From: an uncultured Elusimicrobiales bacterium
GTDB taxonomy: Bacteria; Elusimicrobiota; Elusimicrobia; Elusimicrobiales; Elusimicrobiaceae
Assembly (NCBI GenBank): GCA_944324675.1
Contig: CALUXE010000001.1
Coordinates: 132,694 to 196,693, forward strand
Reading direction: 5' to 3'
DNA: 64,000 nt
A program made the position numbers and the translations under genes. Numbering within the stretch: the stretch's first letter is position 1; each line of letters opens with the position of its first letter. The notes under the pieces were generated by a model. That model made no database searches. It was not told the origin of the DNA and saw nothing but the letters and a program-made list of their open reading frames with translations. Positions 25,713 through 33,267 of the stretch are shown here, in pieces.

Positions 25713-25800
25713 CGGATAATCATTTAATCTTCGGTTTTTCGCCCAGTCTTTCCCAACAGTTATACGCATTTGCCCCAGTAATATCGCTTCACAAAAAAAA

Positions 25801-25829
25801 CCGCGCGGAGCCTAAAGTTATCCGCGCGG
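25801..25829 (-). terminator. Intrinsic terminator of the rsmI-tsaC-kinase operon
   Basis: A 9-bp stem CCGCGCGGA / TCCGCGCGG with an 11-nt loop is followed on the minus strand by eight T. It lies 18 bp after the kinase stop at 25848. Confidence 0.93.
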
Positions 25830-25847
25830 CAAATAAACTAAAACCCA

Positions 25848-26732
25848 TTAATGTTTCAAAGGCAGAATAACCCAAAACGTGGAACCTGCCCCGCGCCCGG
25901 CGCTGTCGGCCCCGATAACCCCCCCATGGATAGTAACTATATCGTCGGCTATCGCCAACCCGAGTCCCCAACCTTGCTTTTTGAAATCATCTTCAATAAA
26001 ATCCGATTGCTGGAATTTGTCGAATATTTTTGTTCTGTCGGTATGAGTGATGCCGAGCCCGTCGTCTTTTATCAAAGTCTTGACCATATTGTCTTCCAAT
26101 GAATATTTTATCTCGACGGTGCCGCCCGGGGCGGTAAACTTAAGAGCATTGCTAAGCAAATTGTTAAACACCTGCCCCAAGCGGAATCTGTCCGCCTCTA
26201 TTACGATGTTCTCGGGATAATCTATAAGATGCATATCAATGCCTTTGCGAGCGGCCACCGCTTGGTATTGATTGAATATATCCTCCATAAGTTCATTAAA
26301 CACAAATTCAGAAAAATTCAGCTTTATCCGCCCGTATTCCACCGCAGACACATCCGCCAAATCGTTTGTCAATTTTTCGATATTTCCGGCGGCTTTGTCT
26401 ATATTGTCCAGTATTTTTTGTTCTTCTTCTTTGATGTTTTCCCTAAGGAGCGATGAATATCCGTTTAAAAGCGTAAGAGGCTGCTTCAAATCGTGCGCCA
26501 CTACAGATACAAATTTAGAACGCATATCGTTTATCCGTTCAAGATCTTCCTTCTGCTGAACCATATCCATCAAATTGCGGGTCAGCGCCTTTATTCTCTT
26601 GTTCAAGCCTGCGACGTCCGCTTTTTCCGCATGCAGGGCCAGCTGATTCCTAATCAGCGCGTATATCAAAAAGCATGCCAGAAAAAAGAAGAACAGGGCC
26701 AATATCAATGTAATCGCGGTGTATTTATCCAT
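25848..26732 (-). CDS. Membrane-anchored sensor histidine kinase
   Basis: The 294-residue kinase has one N-terminal membrane segment (about residues 7-27) and almost no periplasmic part. A short coiled coil leads to the DHp domain with phosphoacceptor His80 in VAHDLKQPL. The HATPase domain has NLLSNALKF (N box), DDGLGI (G1) and GWGLGLAIA (G2). The missing sensor domain suggests it senses the membrane or a partner protein. No response regulator is adjacent. It is the last gene of a minus-strand run after rsmI and tsaC. Confidence 0.92.
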   Translation of the reverse strand: MDKYTAITLILALFFFFLACFLIYALIRNQLALHAEKADVAGLNKRIKALTRNLMDMVQQKEDLERINDMRSKFVSVVAHDLKQPLTLLNGYSSLLRENIKEEEQKILDNIDKAAGNIEKLTNDLADVSAVEYGRIKLNFSEFVFNELMEDIFNQYQAVAARKGIDMHLIDYPENIVIEADRFRLGQVFNNLLSNALKFTAPGGTVEIKYSLEDNMVKTLIKDDGLGITHTDRTKIFDKFQQSDFIEDDFKKQGWGLGLAIADDIVTIHGGVIGADSAGRGAGSTFWVILPLKH

Positions 26733-26750
26733 AACTCTATATTAACAAAA

Positions 26751-27371
26751 TTATTTCATTTTGGAGAATATTATTTGTTTCTCTTTTTCCCCAAGGCCGC
26801 CTTCCCTTATTATCTTTGGCGGACAAGCGCTTAAATCCGCAACACAGGAAGATACAGCTTTTAAAAATCCGCCCTTTATTATTATATCGGCTTTCCCTAC
26901 GAAAATGTCAAGTATGTCTTCCTCTCGCTCCAAGGTCGCAAGACTGTGCATATTGGCGCTGCTTGCGTATAAAGGCATAGCGGCATTGTCAAAAAGTTCC
27001 GCCATAAACTTGCCCGCCGGCACGCGCAATCCTACCGTATTTAATCCGCTTAAAACTTTGCCTGCTTGGGAAGCGGGCAATATCGCCGTCAAAGGCTTGG
27101 GCCAAATTTCAAGCGCGGCATCAAGCGCGGGGCCGGGCAAAGCCAAAACCCGAGCCTGCGCCTTGGTGCAAAGTATTTGCGCGGGCTTGTCTAGCGGATT
27201 TTCTTTAAGGGCGTTTAAGACCGACAAATATTCCCTCTTGGCGCATACCACCACCCCGTACACCGTATCGGTAGGAACGACGGCCGTCTTGCCCGATAGC
27301 AAAGCCTCTGCCAAAAATGCCGCTTCGGTTTTACCGAAAGTTTTTAAATCGAATATTTTTGTGTCAGTCAT
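26751..27371 (-). CDS. tsaC: Sua5/YciO/YrdC-family threonylcarbamoyl-AMP synthase
   Basis: The 206-residue YrdC-fold protein would make threonylcarbamoyl-AMP for t6A tRNA modification. Features are TAVVPTDTVYGV near the N-terminus, TVGLRVPAG and YASSANMHS. The usual KxR triplet after the alternating loop reads LKENP here, so the arginine is not conserved; the rest fits TsaC well. Its start overlaps the rsmI stop by 8 bp. Because the family includes YciO paralogues of less certain role, the exact activity is not fixed. Confidence 0.85.
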   Translation of the reverse strand: MTDTKIFDLKTFGKTEAAFLAEALLSGKTAVVPTDTVYGVVVCAKREYLSVLNALKENPLDKPAQILCTKAQARVLALPGPALDAALEIWPKPLTAILPASQAGKVLSGLNTVGLRVPAGKFMAELFDNAAMPLYASSANMHSLATLEREEDILDIFVGKADIIIKGGFLKAVSSCVADLSACPPKIIREGGLGEKEKQIIFSKMK

Positions 27372-28056
27372 CGTCTTTTTCCGCCGAGTCTGCCCCGCCA
27401 GACAATATCAAAACGAACTCGCCCAGTATTTTCTTGCGGGAGGACAAATCCTCCCACACCTCTCTAACGCTTCCGCTTATGTATTCCTCAAAAGTTTTGC
27501 TAAGTTCTCTTGCCGCTACGGCCTGAATATCGGGGCCGATTTCGTTTTTTATTATCTCCAAAAGTTTCACTATTCTGTAAGGCGACTCGTATATTATTAC
27601 CGGTTTATCCAAAGCCAAAGCCGCTTTGACGGTTTTGATTATCTTGCCCTGCTTTCTGGGGATAAAACCCAAAAAAGTAAAGCCGCCGCCGCCGATTCCC
27701 GCCCCGCTTAAAGCGCAGGCCGCCGCGCTGGGGCCAGGCAAGGCCGTTACTTTTACGCCCGCCGCGCGCGCGGCTTTAACGAGCTTCCACCCCGGGTCGG
27801 ACACGCAAGGCGTGCCCGCGTCGGAAACGAGCGCGCAGTTCTTCCCTTCTTTAAGCAGCGCAAGCAATCCTTTTATGGAATTTTCGTCGCTTTCGTTATA
27901 TCTTAAAGTCCTTACGTTTATTCCGTAGGAGCTGAGCAGTTTGCCCGTTTGGCGGGTATCCTCGCAAAGAATAAAATCCGCGTTTTTAAGAGTATCCAAA
28001 GCGCGCAGGGTTATATCCTGAAGATTGCCTATCGGCGTAGGTACGATATAGAGCAT
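27364..28056 (-). CDS. rsmI: 16S rRNA (cytidine1402-2'-O)-methyltransferase
   Basis: The 230-residue SAM-dependent tetrapyrrole-methylase-fold protein starts with the RsmI signature YIVPTPIGNLQDITLRAL. It continues with CEDTRQTGKLL, LVSDAGTPCVSDPG, ALPGPSAAACAL and YESPYRI. It methylates the ribose of C1402 in the 16S decoding centre. It heads a minus-strand operon with tsaC, pairing two translation-fidelity modifications, and is divergent from the YfcC carrier. Confidence 0.95.
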   Translation of the reverse strand: MLYIVPTPIGNLQDITLRALDTLKNADFILCEDTRQTGKLLSSYGINVRTLRYNESDENSIKGLLALLKEGKNCALVSDAGTPCVSDPGWKLVKAARAAGVKVTALPGPSAAACALSGAGIGGGGFTFLGFIPRKQGKIIKTVKAALALDKPVIIYESPYRIVKLLEIIKNEIGPDIQAVAARELSKTFEEYISGSVREVWEDLSSRKKILGEFVLILSGGADSAEKDDD

Positions 28057-28144
28057 AATTTATTGTATCAAATAGAGCGGCTTATTTTATAAAATATAAA
28101 GATATGACAATATTTTCTTTGCAATGGAGGAAAGAGTTAAGTAA

Positions 28145-29539
28145 ATGTTCAAAATAAAAATCAACACCACGATAATCCTGGCCGTAATCATAGTACTAAC
28201 GGCCCTATGCACATGGTTTATACCCGCCGGCAGCTACGAAAAACAGTTGGTAGACGGAAGAGAAATACTGGTAGAAGGATCCTTCCACTATATAGAAAAA
28301 TCTCCGCAGTCTTTGTTCGACGTATTAAAAGCGCCGATGCAGTCTTTCGCGCGTTCGACCACGGCCGAGATTATGGCCTTCCTTTTGATAATAGGCGGCG
28401 CGTTTATGATTATAGAGAAAACCGGGGCCATAACCGCGGCAATCAAACGGACAAGCGCCGTCTTTATGCGCCACCCGAGTTTAAGGGCTTTGTACATCCC
28501 GGTAACTATGACGCTGTTCTCTTTGGGCGGGGCGACGTTCGGAATGTCCGAAGAGGTGTTGATTTTTATACCGATATTCATACCGCTTTCCATATCGCTC
28601 AAATATGACTCTATGGTAGGAATATCGGTGCCGTTTTTGGGCGCTTCGGCGGGTTTTGCAGGGGCTTTCCTGAACCCGTTCACTTTGGGCATAGCCCAAG
28701 GCATAGCCCAGCTGCCTTTATATTCCGGCATCGGGCTTAGAACGATAATTTGGTTTTGCGCGACGATTATCGCCATAGTATTTGTTATGCTCTACGCCAG
28801 GAAGATAGAAAAAAATCCAAAGGCCAGCTTGACTTATGAATTCGACCGCGAGAAAATCAAGGAGCTTGACCTCAACAAAAAAACGATGGACCCCTTCACC
28901 AAACGCCATTTTTGGGTGCTTTTCGCTTTTGCCGCCACGATGGTCTGGCTGGTAGTGGGCGTGCTTAAATACGAGTGGTACATCGTGGAAATCGGCGCGC
29001 TGTTCTTGGGTTTGGCTGCGGTTGCGGCGTTTTTGGGCGGCCTTAAAGTGGGCGAGGCCACTTCCGCTTTTTATGAAGGCGTAAAGAGCATGGCGGAAAT
29101 AGTTTTCCTGCTGGCTTTGGCCACCGCCATCATAATAATAGCGGAAAACGGCCATATTTTGGATACGATACTGCATTTTATGGCGGGCATAATATCGCAC
29201 TTAAATTCGACGGTAGCCTCTTGGGCGGCATTCATAATGCAGGCGGTAATAAACTTCTTTATACCTTCGGGTTCGAGCAAGGCCGTTTTGACTATGCCGA
29301 TTTTGGCGCCGCTTTCGGACCTTATCGGCATATCCCGCCAGACTATGATATTGGCCTATCAGTTCGGCGACGGCTGGACGAATGTATGTATCCCCACCAG
29401 CGCGGTGGTAATAGGCGTAATCGGCATGGCGAAGTTATCCTTCCAGAAATGGTTCAGGTTCGTCATACCTTTGGTGGGAGTATGGTTTGCGATGTCCTTC
29501 ATATTCTTGGCGATAGCAAATTACATAAACTGGCAGTAA
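28145..29539 (+). CDS. YfcC-family membrane carrier
   Basis: The 464-residue protein has about a dozen membrane segments and belongs to the YfcC/C4-dicarboxylate anaerobic carrier family. Evidence is the N-terminal ALCTWFIPAGSYEK, the pore-side SLGGATFGMSEE and SAGFAGAFLNPFTLGIAQG. A C-terminal repeat has FFIPSGSSKAVLTMPILAPL and GDGWTNVCIPTS. Members move dicarboxylates or basic amino acids; the substrate here cannot be assigned. A GGAGG lies 13 bases and an AAGAG about 8 bases upstream of the ATG. It ends at a strong terminator that sits almost on the start of the next transporter gene. Confidence 0.9.
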   Translation: MFKIKINTTIILAVIIVLTALCTWFIPAGSYEKQLVDGREILVEGSFHYIEKSPQSLFDVLKAPMQSFARSTTAEIMAFLLIIGGAFMIIEKTGAITAAIKRTSAVFMRHPSLRALYIPVTMTLFSLGGATFGMSEEVLIFIPIFIPLSISLKYDSMVGISVPFLGASAGFAGAFLNPFTLGIAQGIAQLPLYSGIGLRTIIWFCATIIAIVFVMLYARKIEKNPKASLTYEFDREKIKELDLNKKTMDPFTKRHFWVLFAFAATMVWLVVGVLKYEWYIVEIGALFLGLAAVAAFLGGLKVGEATSAFYEGVKSMAEIVFLLALATAIIIIAENGHILDTILHFMAGIISHLNSTVASWAAFIMQAVINFFIPSGSSKAVLTMPILAPLSDLIGISRQTMILAYQFGDGWTNVCIPTSAVVIGVIGMAKLSFQKWFRFVIPLVGVWFAMSFIFLAIANYINWQ

Positions 29540-29544
29540 TATAT

Positions 29545-29572
29545 GCGGGGGCTTAAAAGCCCCCGCGGTTTT
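29545..29572 (+). terminator. Terminator wedged between two transporter genes
   Basis: A 9-bp stem GCGGGGGCT / AGCCCCCGC with loop TAAA is followed by GGTTTTAT. The tail ends two bases before the ATG at 29575, so no Shine-Dalgarno can lie between them. Confidence 0.88.
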
Positions 29573-29574
29573 AT

Positions 29575-30978
29575 ATGTTCAAACCCCAAATAAATATCCT
29601 TGAAGTTATAACCGCGGCGGACATAACGGTATTCGTACTAGTCCTGCTTTTGACGGTGGCCGCGGTGCTTTACGGGCAGAGCCTTCGCAAAAAAGGCGGC
29701 AGTGTTATGCTCGACTATATGCTTATGGGCAGGCGCCTTACCTTGCCGCTTTTCGTGGCGACTTTGGCCGCAAGCTGGTACGGCGGGATATTCGGCGTGA
29801 ACGAAATAACTTTCAACTACGGGATATACAATTTCGTCACTCAGGGTTTGTTTTGGTACGCCGCTTACATAATATTCGCTTTGTTTTTGGTAAAGAAGGT
29901 AAAGCAATATCAAAGCGTAACGATACCCGATTTGGCGGGTAAGATGTTCGGGCCAAAGTCAGCCAAGACGGCGGCGGTATTTACGTTTTTTAATATATTG
30001 CCGATAAGCTACGTGCTCAGCTTAGGGATATTTTTGAATTTAATTTTCTCCGTACCCGTAATATGGGGTATGGTAATAGGGACGGCTTTCGTTTCGCTCT
30101 ACTGCGCTTGGGGCGGATTTAGGGCGGTGGTATTTTCCGACGCGGTGCAGTTTACGGCAATGTGCTTGGCGGTATTGATAGTATTGATATACTCTTTATG
30201 TACATTCGGCGGTTTGGATTTTTTGACGGCTAATCTCCCGCCGAGCCATTTCTCCCTTACCGGCGGAAACGGGTGGCTGAACACTCTTATTTGGGGCGCG
30301 ATAGCTTTGGCTACTTTGGTGGATCCGTCGTTTTATCAGCGGTGTTTTGCGGCCAAGGACGTCAAAACCGCACGCAGCGGCATACTGATATGCACTCTGA
30401 TTTGGTTTTGTTTCGATATTTGCACCACGGCGGGCGCGCTGTACGCGCGGGCGCTGCTGCCCGAGGCTCAGCCCTCGCACGCGTATTTCCTCTATGCCGT
30501 ACAGCTTTTGCCCTCGGGCCTGAGGGGGCTTTTTATAGCCGGTATACTGGCGGTGATACTATCCACTTTGGATTCTTTCTTGTTCATAGCGTCAAATACG
30601 GTGGTCTATGATTTGTTCAAGAACAAGTTTAAGAATAAACTTATAGCCAATCAGGTTTCGTTTTTTCTCATAGCGGCTTTGGCGATAGCGCTTGCGGTAT
30701 TTTTTGAAGGAAACTTCAGGAAGATCTGGTTTACCATGGGTTCTTATATGTCGGCCTGTCTGCTGATACCTATGCTAGCGGGCTACATTTGGCCCGGCAT
30801 TATAAAGGATAAAGTGTTTACTTTTTCCGCTTTATTTTCCGCGCTCGCGATAACCGTATGGGACCTTTTGCCGAAAAGCGGTTTCGCGGCGCAAGTGGAC
30901 GGATTTTATATCGGAGTTATCTTAAATTTAGTTATAATAGGTTTTAATATAGTTAAGGTAAAATATGCGCGAGATTGA
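29575..30978 (+). CDS. Sodium:solute symporter (SSS family), possible thiamine-related transporter
   Basis: The 467-residue SSS/LeuT-fold protein has about 13 membrane segments. Typical stretches are DYMLMGRRLTLPLFVATLAASW with GGIFG, and CAWGGFRAVVFSDAVQFTAM. ALATLVDPSFYQRCFAAKD and GILAVILSTLDSFLFIASN also fit. It would couple substrate uptake to sodium. Its stop overlaps the thiamine pyrophosphokinase start by 14 bp, which suggests uptake of thiamine or a precursor; this is inference. The ATG directly follows the terminator stem with no Shine-Dalgarno, and a stop closes the frame upstream, so expression probably depends on read-through. Confidence 0.88.
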   Translation: MFKPQINILEVITAADITVFVLVLLLTVAAVLYGQSLRKKGGSVMLDYMLMGRRLTLPLFVATLAASWYGGIFGVNEITFNYGIYNFVTQGLFWYAAYIIFALFLVKKVKQYQSVTIPDLAGKMFGPKSAKTAAVFTFFNILPISYVLSLGIFLNLIFSVPVIWGMVIGTAFVSLYCAWGGFRAVVFSDAVQFTAMCLAVLIVLIYSLCTFGGLDFLTANLPPSHFSLTGGNGWLNTLIWGAIALATLVDPSFYQRCFAAKDVKTARSGILICTLIWFCFDICTTAGALYARALLPEAQPSHAYFLYAVQLLPSGLRGLFIAGILAVILSTLDSFLFIASNTVVYDLFKNKFKNKLIANQVSFFLIAALAIALAVFFEGNFRKIWFTMGSYMSACLLIPMLAGYIWPGIIKDKVFTFSALFSALAITVWDLLPKSGFAAQVDGFYIGVILNLVIIGFNIVKVKYARD

Positions 30979-31594
30979 TTCCATTTTAATAATAGCGGGC
31001 GCGAAATCCGCGGGCAAGGCTTTTTTGAGACGGGAAGCCAAATACCACGATTTCGTTTTGGCCTTGGACGGCGGAGCGGATACCGCCTTAAAAGCGGGCA
31101 TATTGCCCGATATGGCGCTTGGCGATTTGGATTCGATATCGCAAGAAGCAAAAAAAGAACTCGGCCCCCGGAGATTATTTAAAATATCCCGCCAAGACAA
31201 TACCGACCTGGAAAAAGGCCTCTCTTTCTGCAAAGTCGTCAAACCCAAGCGCATTACGGTAACTTGTATGACGGGCGGACGTTTGGATTTTACTTTAAGC
31301 AATTTTTCTTCTTTATTCGGCGCGGTTGAAAATTTTGATATAGAAGTCAAATCCCCTCAATGGCGGATATATCCCATAGAATCTTCCCGCCGCTTTAACG
31401 CTCAAAAGGGCGCCGTAGTCAGCCTTATCCCTTTTGGCGACATAGAAGCCTTAACTCTTAAAGGCCTTAAATACGGGCTGAATAAAGCACAATTAAGAGT
31501 AGGGCAAAGCGCGGTAAGCAATATCGCCAAAAGCAAAGATTTTTCCGTAGAATTTAAAAAAGGCAAATTGCTGGTAATGATTTATAATTTATAG
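30965..31594 (+). CDS. thiN: Thiamine pyrophosphokinase
   Basis: The 209-residue enzyme transfers pyrophosphate from ATP to thiamine. The family blocks are LALDGGADTALKAGILPD, GDLDSI, the SRQDNTDLEKGL motif and TGGRLDFTLSN. A C-terminal beta sandwich carries the thiamine-binding strand LRVGQSAVSN. It overlaps the SSS transporter by 14 bp, with AAGG about 7 bases before the ATG. Salvage by transporter plus kinase would let the cell live on external thiamine. No thiamine biosynthesis genes or THI-box are visible nearby. Confidence 0.93.
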   Translation: MREIDSILIIAGAKSAGKAFLRREAKYHDFVLALDGGADTALKAGILPDMALGDLDSISQEAKKELGPRRLFKISRQDNTDLEKGLSFCKVVKPKRITVTCMTGGRLDFTLSNFSSLFGAVENFDIEVKSPQWRIYPIESSRRFNAQKGAVVSLIPFGDIEALTLKGLKYGLNKAQLRVGQSAVSNIAKSKDFSVEFKKGKLLVMIYNL

Positions 31595-31611
31595 TTCTTA
31601 TATGCCTATAA

Positions 31612-31639
31612 AAAAGCCCGCCGAAATAGGCGGGCTTTT
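31612..31639. terminator. Bidirectional terminator between thiN and the first ankyrin gene
   Basis: An 11-bp stem AAAAGCCCGCC / GGCGGGCTTTT with a 6-nt loop gives a T tail in both directions. It serves thiN on plus and the ankyrin gene on minus. Confidence 0.93.
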
Positions 31640-31662
31640 AAATTTTGGCATTTTACAAAGTA

Positions 31663-32334
31663 TTAAGAAAAGAACATCTCCGCTTTAAAATTGCCAAGAT
31701 TATGTTTCAGTTTGAACTTCTCATAATCGTTAAGATTAAGGCTTTTGATTTCTTTCTTATATCCTTCGCGCCTCACTTCGGATAAACCCTGCCACTTCCT
31801 CCACGCGTCGCCTACCAATCTGATTACGCTCTCTACTCCAGATTGCTTGGCATAATAGTATGCGTCTTCGTGTATCGCGTAAGACTTCTTTAAAGGGCTT
31901 GCGCCTTTCTCCAAAAGGTACTTGCAAACCTCATAACGGCCTTGTTCCGCCGCAGCTTGCAAAGGAGTCTGCATTGAGTCGCTGTTTACTTCATCAAGGT
32001 AAAAACCCTTGTTCAGAAAAAACTTAAGCCCTTCAAGCCGCCCGCACCTCGCCGCTGCCGCCGTAACATATCCAGTTGCGTCCGTATAGTCTTTATCTAT
32101 CTTATAACCGCGGGAGATAGCATCTTCATAGCAGAATTTTATAAACTCCATATCGCCGCCATAAGGACTGCAAAAAACAGCTCCCCAATAATAATATCTT
32201 GTCCTGCTATCATAATCGCAAAGGCTGCCAGTACCCCTTTTGCTGTGCGGTACCCCAACCTGCGCCATTACATCGGCTGAAAAGCCCGCCATTATACCCA
32301 ACAATAAAGCCGCCGTCATTATTTTAAACTTCAT
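31663..32334 (-). CDS. Secreted ankyrin-repeat protein, copy 1
   Basis: The 223-residue protein has a signal peptide (TAALLLGIMAGFSADVMA). A Tyr/Cys-rich segment is followed by about two ankyrin repeats at roughly residues 85-150 (GRLEGLKFFLNKGFYLDEVN, then TPLQAAAEQGRYEVCKYLLE). The helical tail is basic. It is predicted to be exported and to bind another protein; the target is unknown. I chose the ATG at 32334 because AAAGGAG lies 8 bases upstream. The gene is the left member of a tandem duplication and has its own terminator. Confidence 0.88.
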   Translation of the reverse strand: MKFKIMTAALLLGIMAGFSADVMAQVGVPHSKRGTGSLCDYDSRTRYYYWGAVFCSPYGGDMEFIKFCYEDAISRGYKIDKDYTDATGYVTAAAARCGRLEGLKFFLNKGFYLDEVNSDSMQTPLQAAAEQGRYEVCKYLLEKGASPLKKSYAIHEDAYYYAKQSGVESVIRLVGDAWRKWQGLSEVRREGYKKEIKSLNLNDYEKFKLKHNLGNFKAEMFFS

Positions 32335-32401
32335 ATTTGCCGCTCCTTTAAAAATATTTCCATAGTTTAATGTTATTATAAACATAGTATATTTTCAAGG
32401 G

Positions 32402-32436
32402 AATTTGGACCTATTTTTTAAGAAATTTGGTCCTAT
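32402..32436 (-). promoter_or_regulatory. Paired direct repeats upstream of ankyrin gene copy 1
   Basis: Two 13-bp sites, AATTTGGACCTAT and AATTTGGTCCTAT, start 22 bp apart and differ at one base. An AT-rich promoter-like stretch (TTGAAA, TATACT, TATAAT on minus) lies between them and the gene. They may be activator sites. Confidence 0.5.
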
Positions 32437-32442
32437 CCATAA

Positions 32443-32470
32443 AAAAGCCCGCCGAAATAGGCGGGCTTTT
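32443..32470. terminator. Terminator of ankyrin gene copy 2
   Basis: This is an identical copy of the 31612-31639 stem-loop, 831 bp further right, directly after the second ankyrin gene. Confidence 0.92.
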
Positions 32471-32493
32471 AAATTTTGCCATTTTACAAAGTA

Positions 32494-33165
32494 TTAGGAA
32501 AAGAACTTCTCTACTTTAAAATTGCCTAAATTATGTTCCAGTTTGAACTTCTCATAATCGTTAAGATTAAGGCTTTTGATTTCTTTCTTATATCCTTCGC
32601 GCCTCGCTTCGGATAAACCCTGCCACTTCCTCCACGCGTCGCCTACCAGCCTGATTACGCTCTCTACTCCCGATTCCTTGGCATAATAGTATGCGTCCTT
32701 ATGCACTACAAAAGATTTTTTTATAGGGCTCGCTCCTTTCTCCAAAAGGTACTTGCAAACCTCATAGTGGCCTCGTTCCGCCGCAAGTTGCAAAGGAGTC
32801 ATAGTAGATTCTCTATTTACTTCGTCAAGGTAAAAACCCTTGTCAAGAAAGAACTTAAGCCCTTCAAGCCGTCCGCACGCCGCCGCGGACGCCGTAACAT
32901 ATCCAAGTCCGTCCATATAGTCTTTATCTATCTCATAACCGCGGGAGAGAGCATCTTCATAGCAGAATTTTATAAACTCCATATTCCCGCCGTAAGGACC
33001 GCAAAAAACAGCTTCCCAATAATAATATCTTGTCCTGCTATCATAATCGCAAAGGCTGCCTCTCCCCCTTTTGCTGTGATAAGGGGCAGGCTGCGCCATT
33101 ACATCGGCGGAAAAGCCCGCCATTATGCCCAACAATAAAGCCGCCGTCATTATTTTAAACTTCAT
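32494..33165 (-). CDS. Secreted ankyrin-repeat protein, copy 2
   Basis: This is the tandem paralogue of the gene at 31663-32334. It has the same 223-residue length, and the signal peptide and most of the C-terminal 50 residues are identical. Changes concentrate after the signal cleavage site (PAPYHSKRGRG) and around the ankyrin helices (VNREST, TPLQLAAERGHY). The start at 33165 has the same AAAGGAG Shine-Dalgarno. It is probably exported and protein-binding. The two copies each have a promoter and terminator and so can be controlled separately. Confidence 0.88.
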   Translation of the reverse strand: MKFKIMTAALLLGIMAGFSADVMAQPAPYHSKRGRGSLCDYDSRTRYYYWEAVFCGPYGGNMEFIKFCYEDALSRGYEIDKDYMDGLGYVTASAAACGRLEGLKFFLDKGFYLDEVNRESTMTPLQLAAERGHYEVCKYLLEKGASPIKKSFVVHKDAYYYAKESGVESVIRLVGDAWRKWQGLSEARREGYKKEIKSLNLNDYEKFKLEHNLGNFKVEKFFS

Positions 33166-33232
33166 ATTTGCCGCTCCTTTAAAAATATTCCCATAGTTTA
33201 ATGTTATTATAAACATAGTATATTTTCAAGGG

Positions 33233-33267
33233 AATTTGGACCTATTTTTTAAGAAATTTGGTCCTAT
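33233..33267 (-). promoter_or_regulatory. Paired direct repeats upstream of ankyrin gene copy 2
   Basis: The same pair of 13-bp sites as at 32402-32436 occurs at 33233-33245 and 33255-33267. The second site covers the stop codon of the neighbouring gene. Confidence 0.5.

Larger units (their letters stand above)
31606..33267. repeat. Tandem duplication, two 831-bp units each with promoter, ankyrin gene and terminator
   Basis: Units 31606-32436 and 32437-33267 align without a gap. Each carries, right to left, a promoter region with a paired direct repeat, a 223-residue ankyrin gene and a terminator. The roughly 100 bp upstream of the gene differ at one base, but the proteins differ at about 33 of 223 residues. 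The right end of the unit contains the TAG stop of the neighbouring gene (33264-33266). Confidence 0.93.

Noticed and set aside
28057-29575. TPP riboswitch ahead of the SSS-thiN pair
   Set aside because: No CTGAGA or other THI-box core occurs upstream of either transporter gene.
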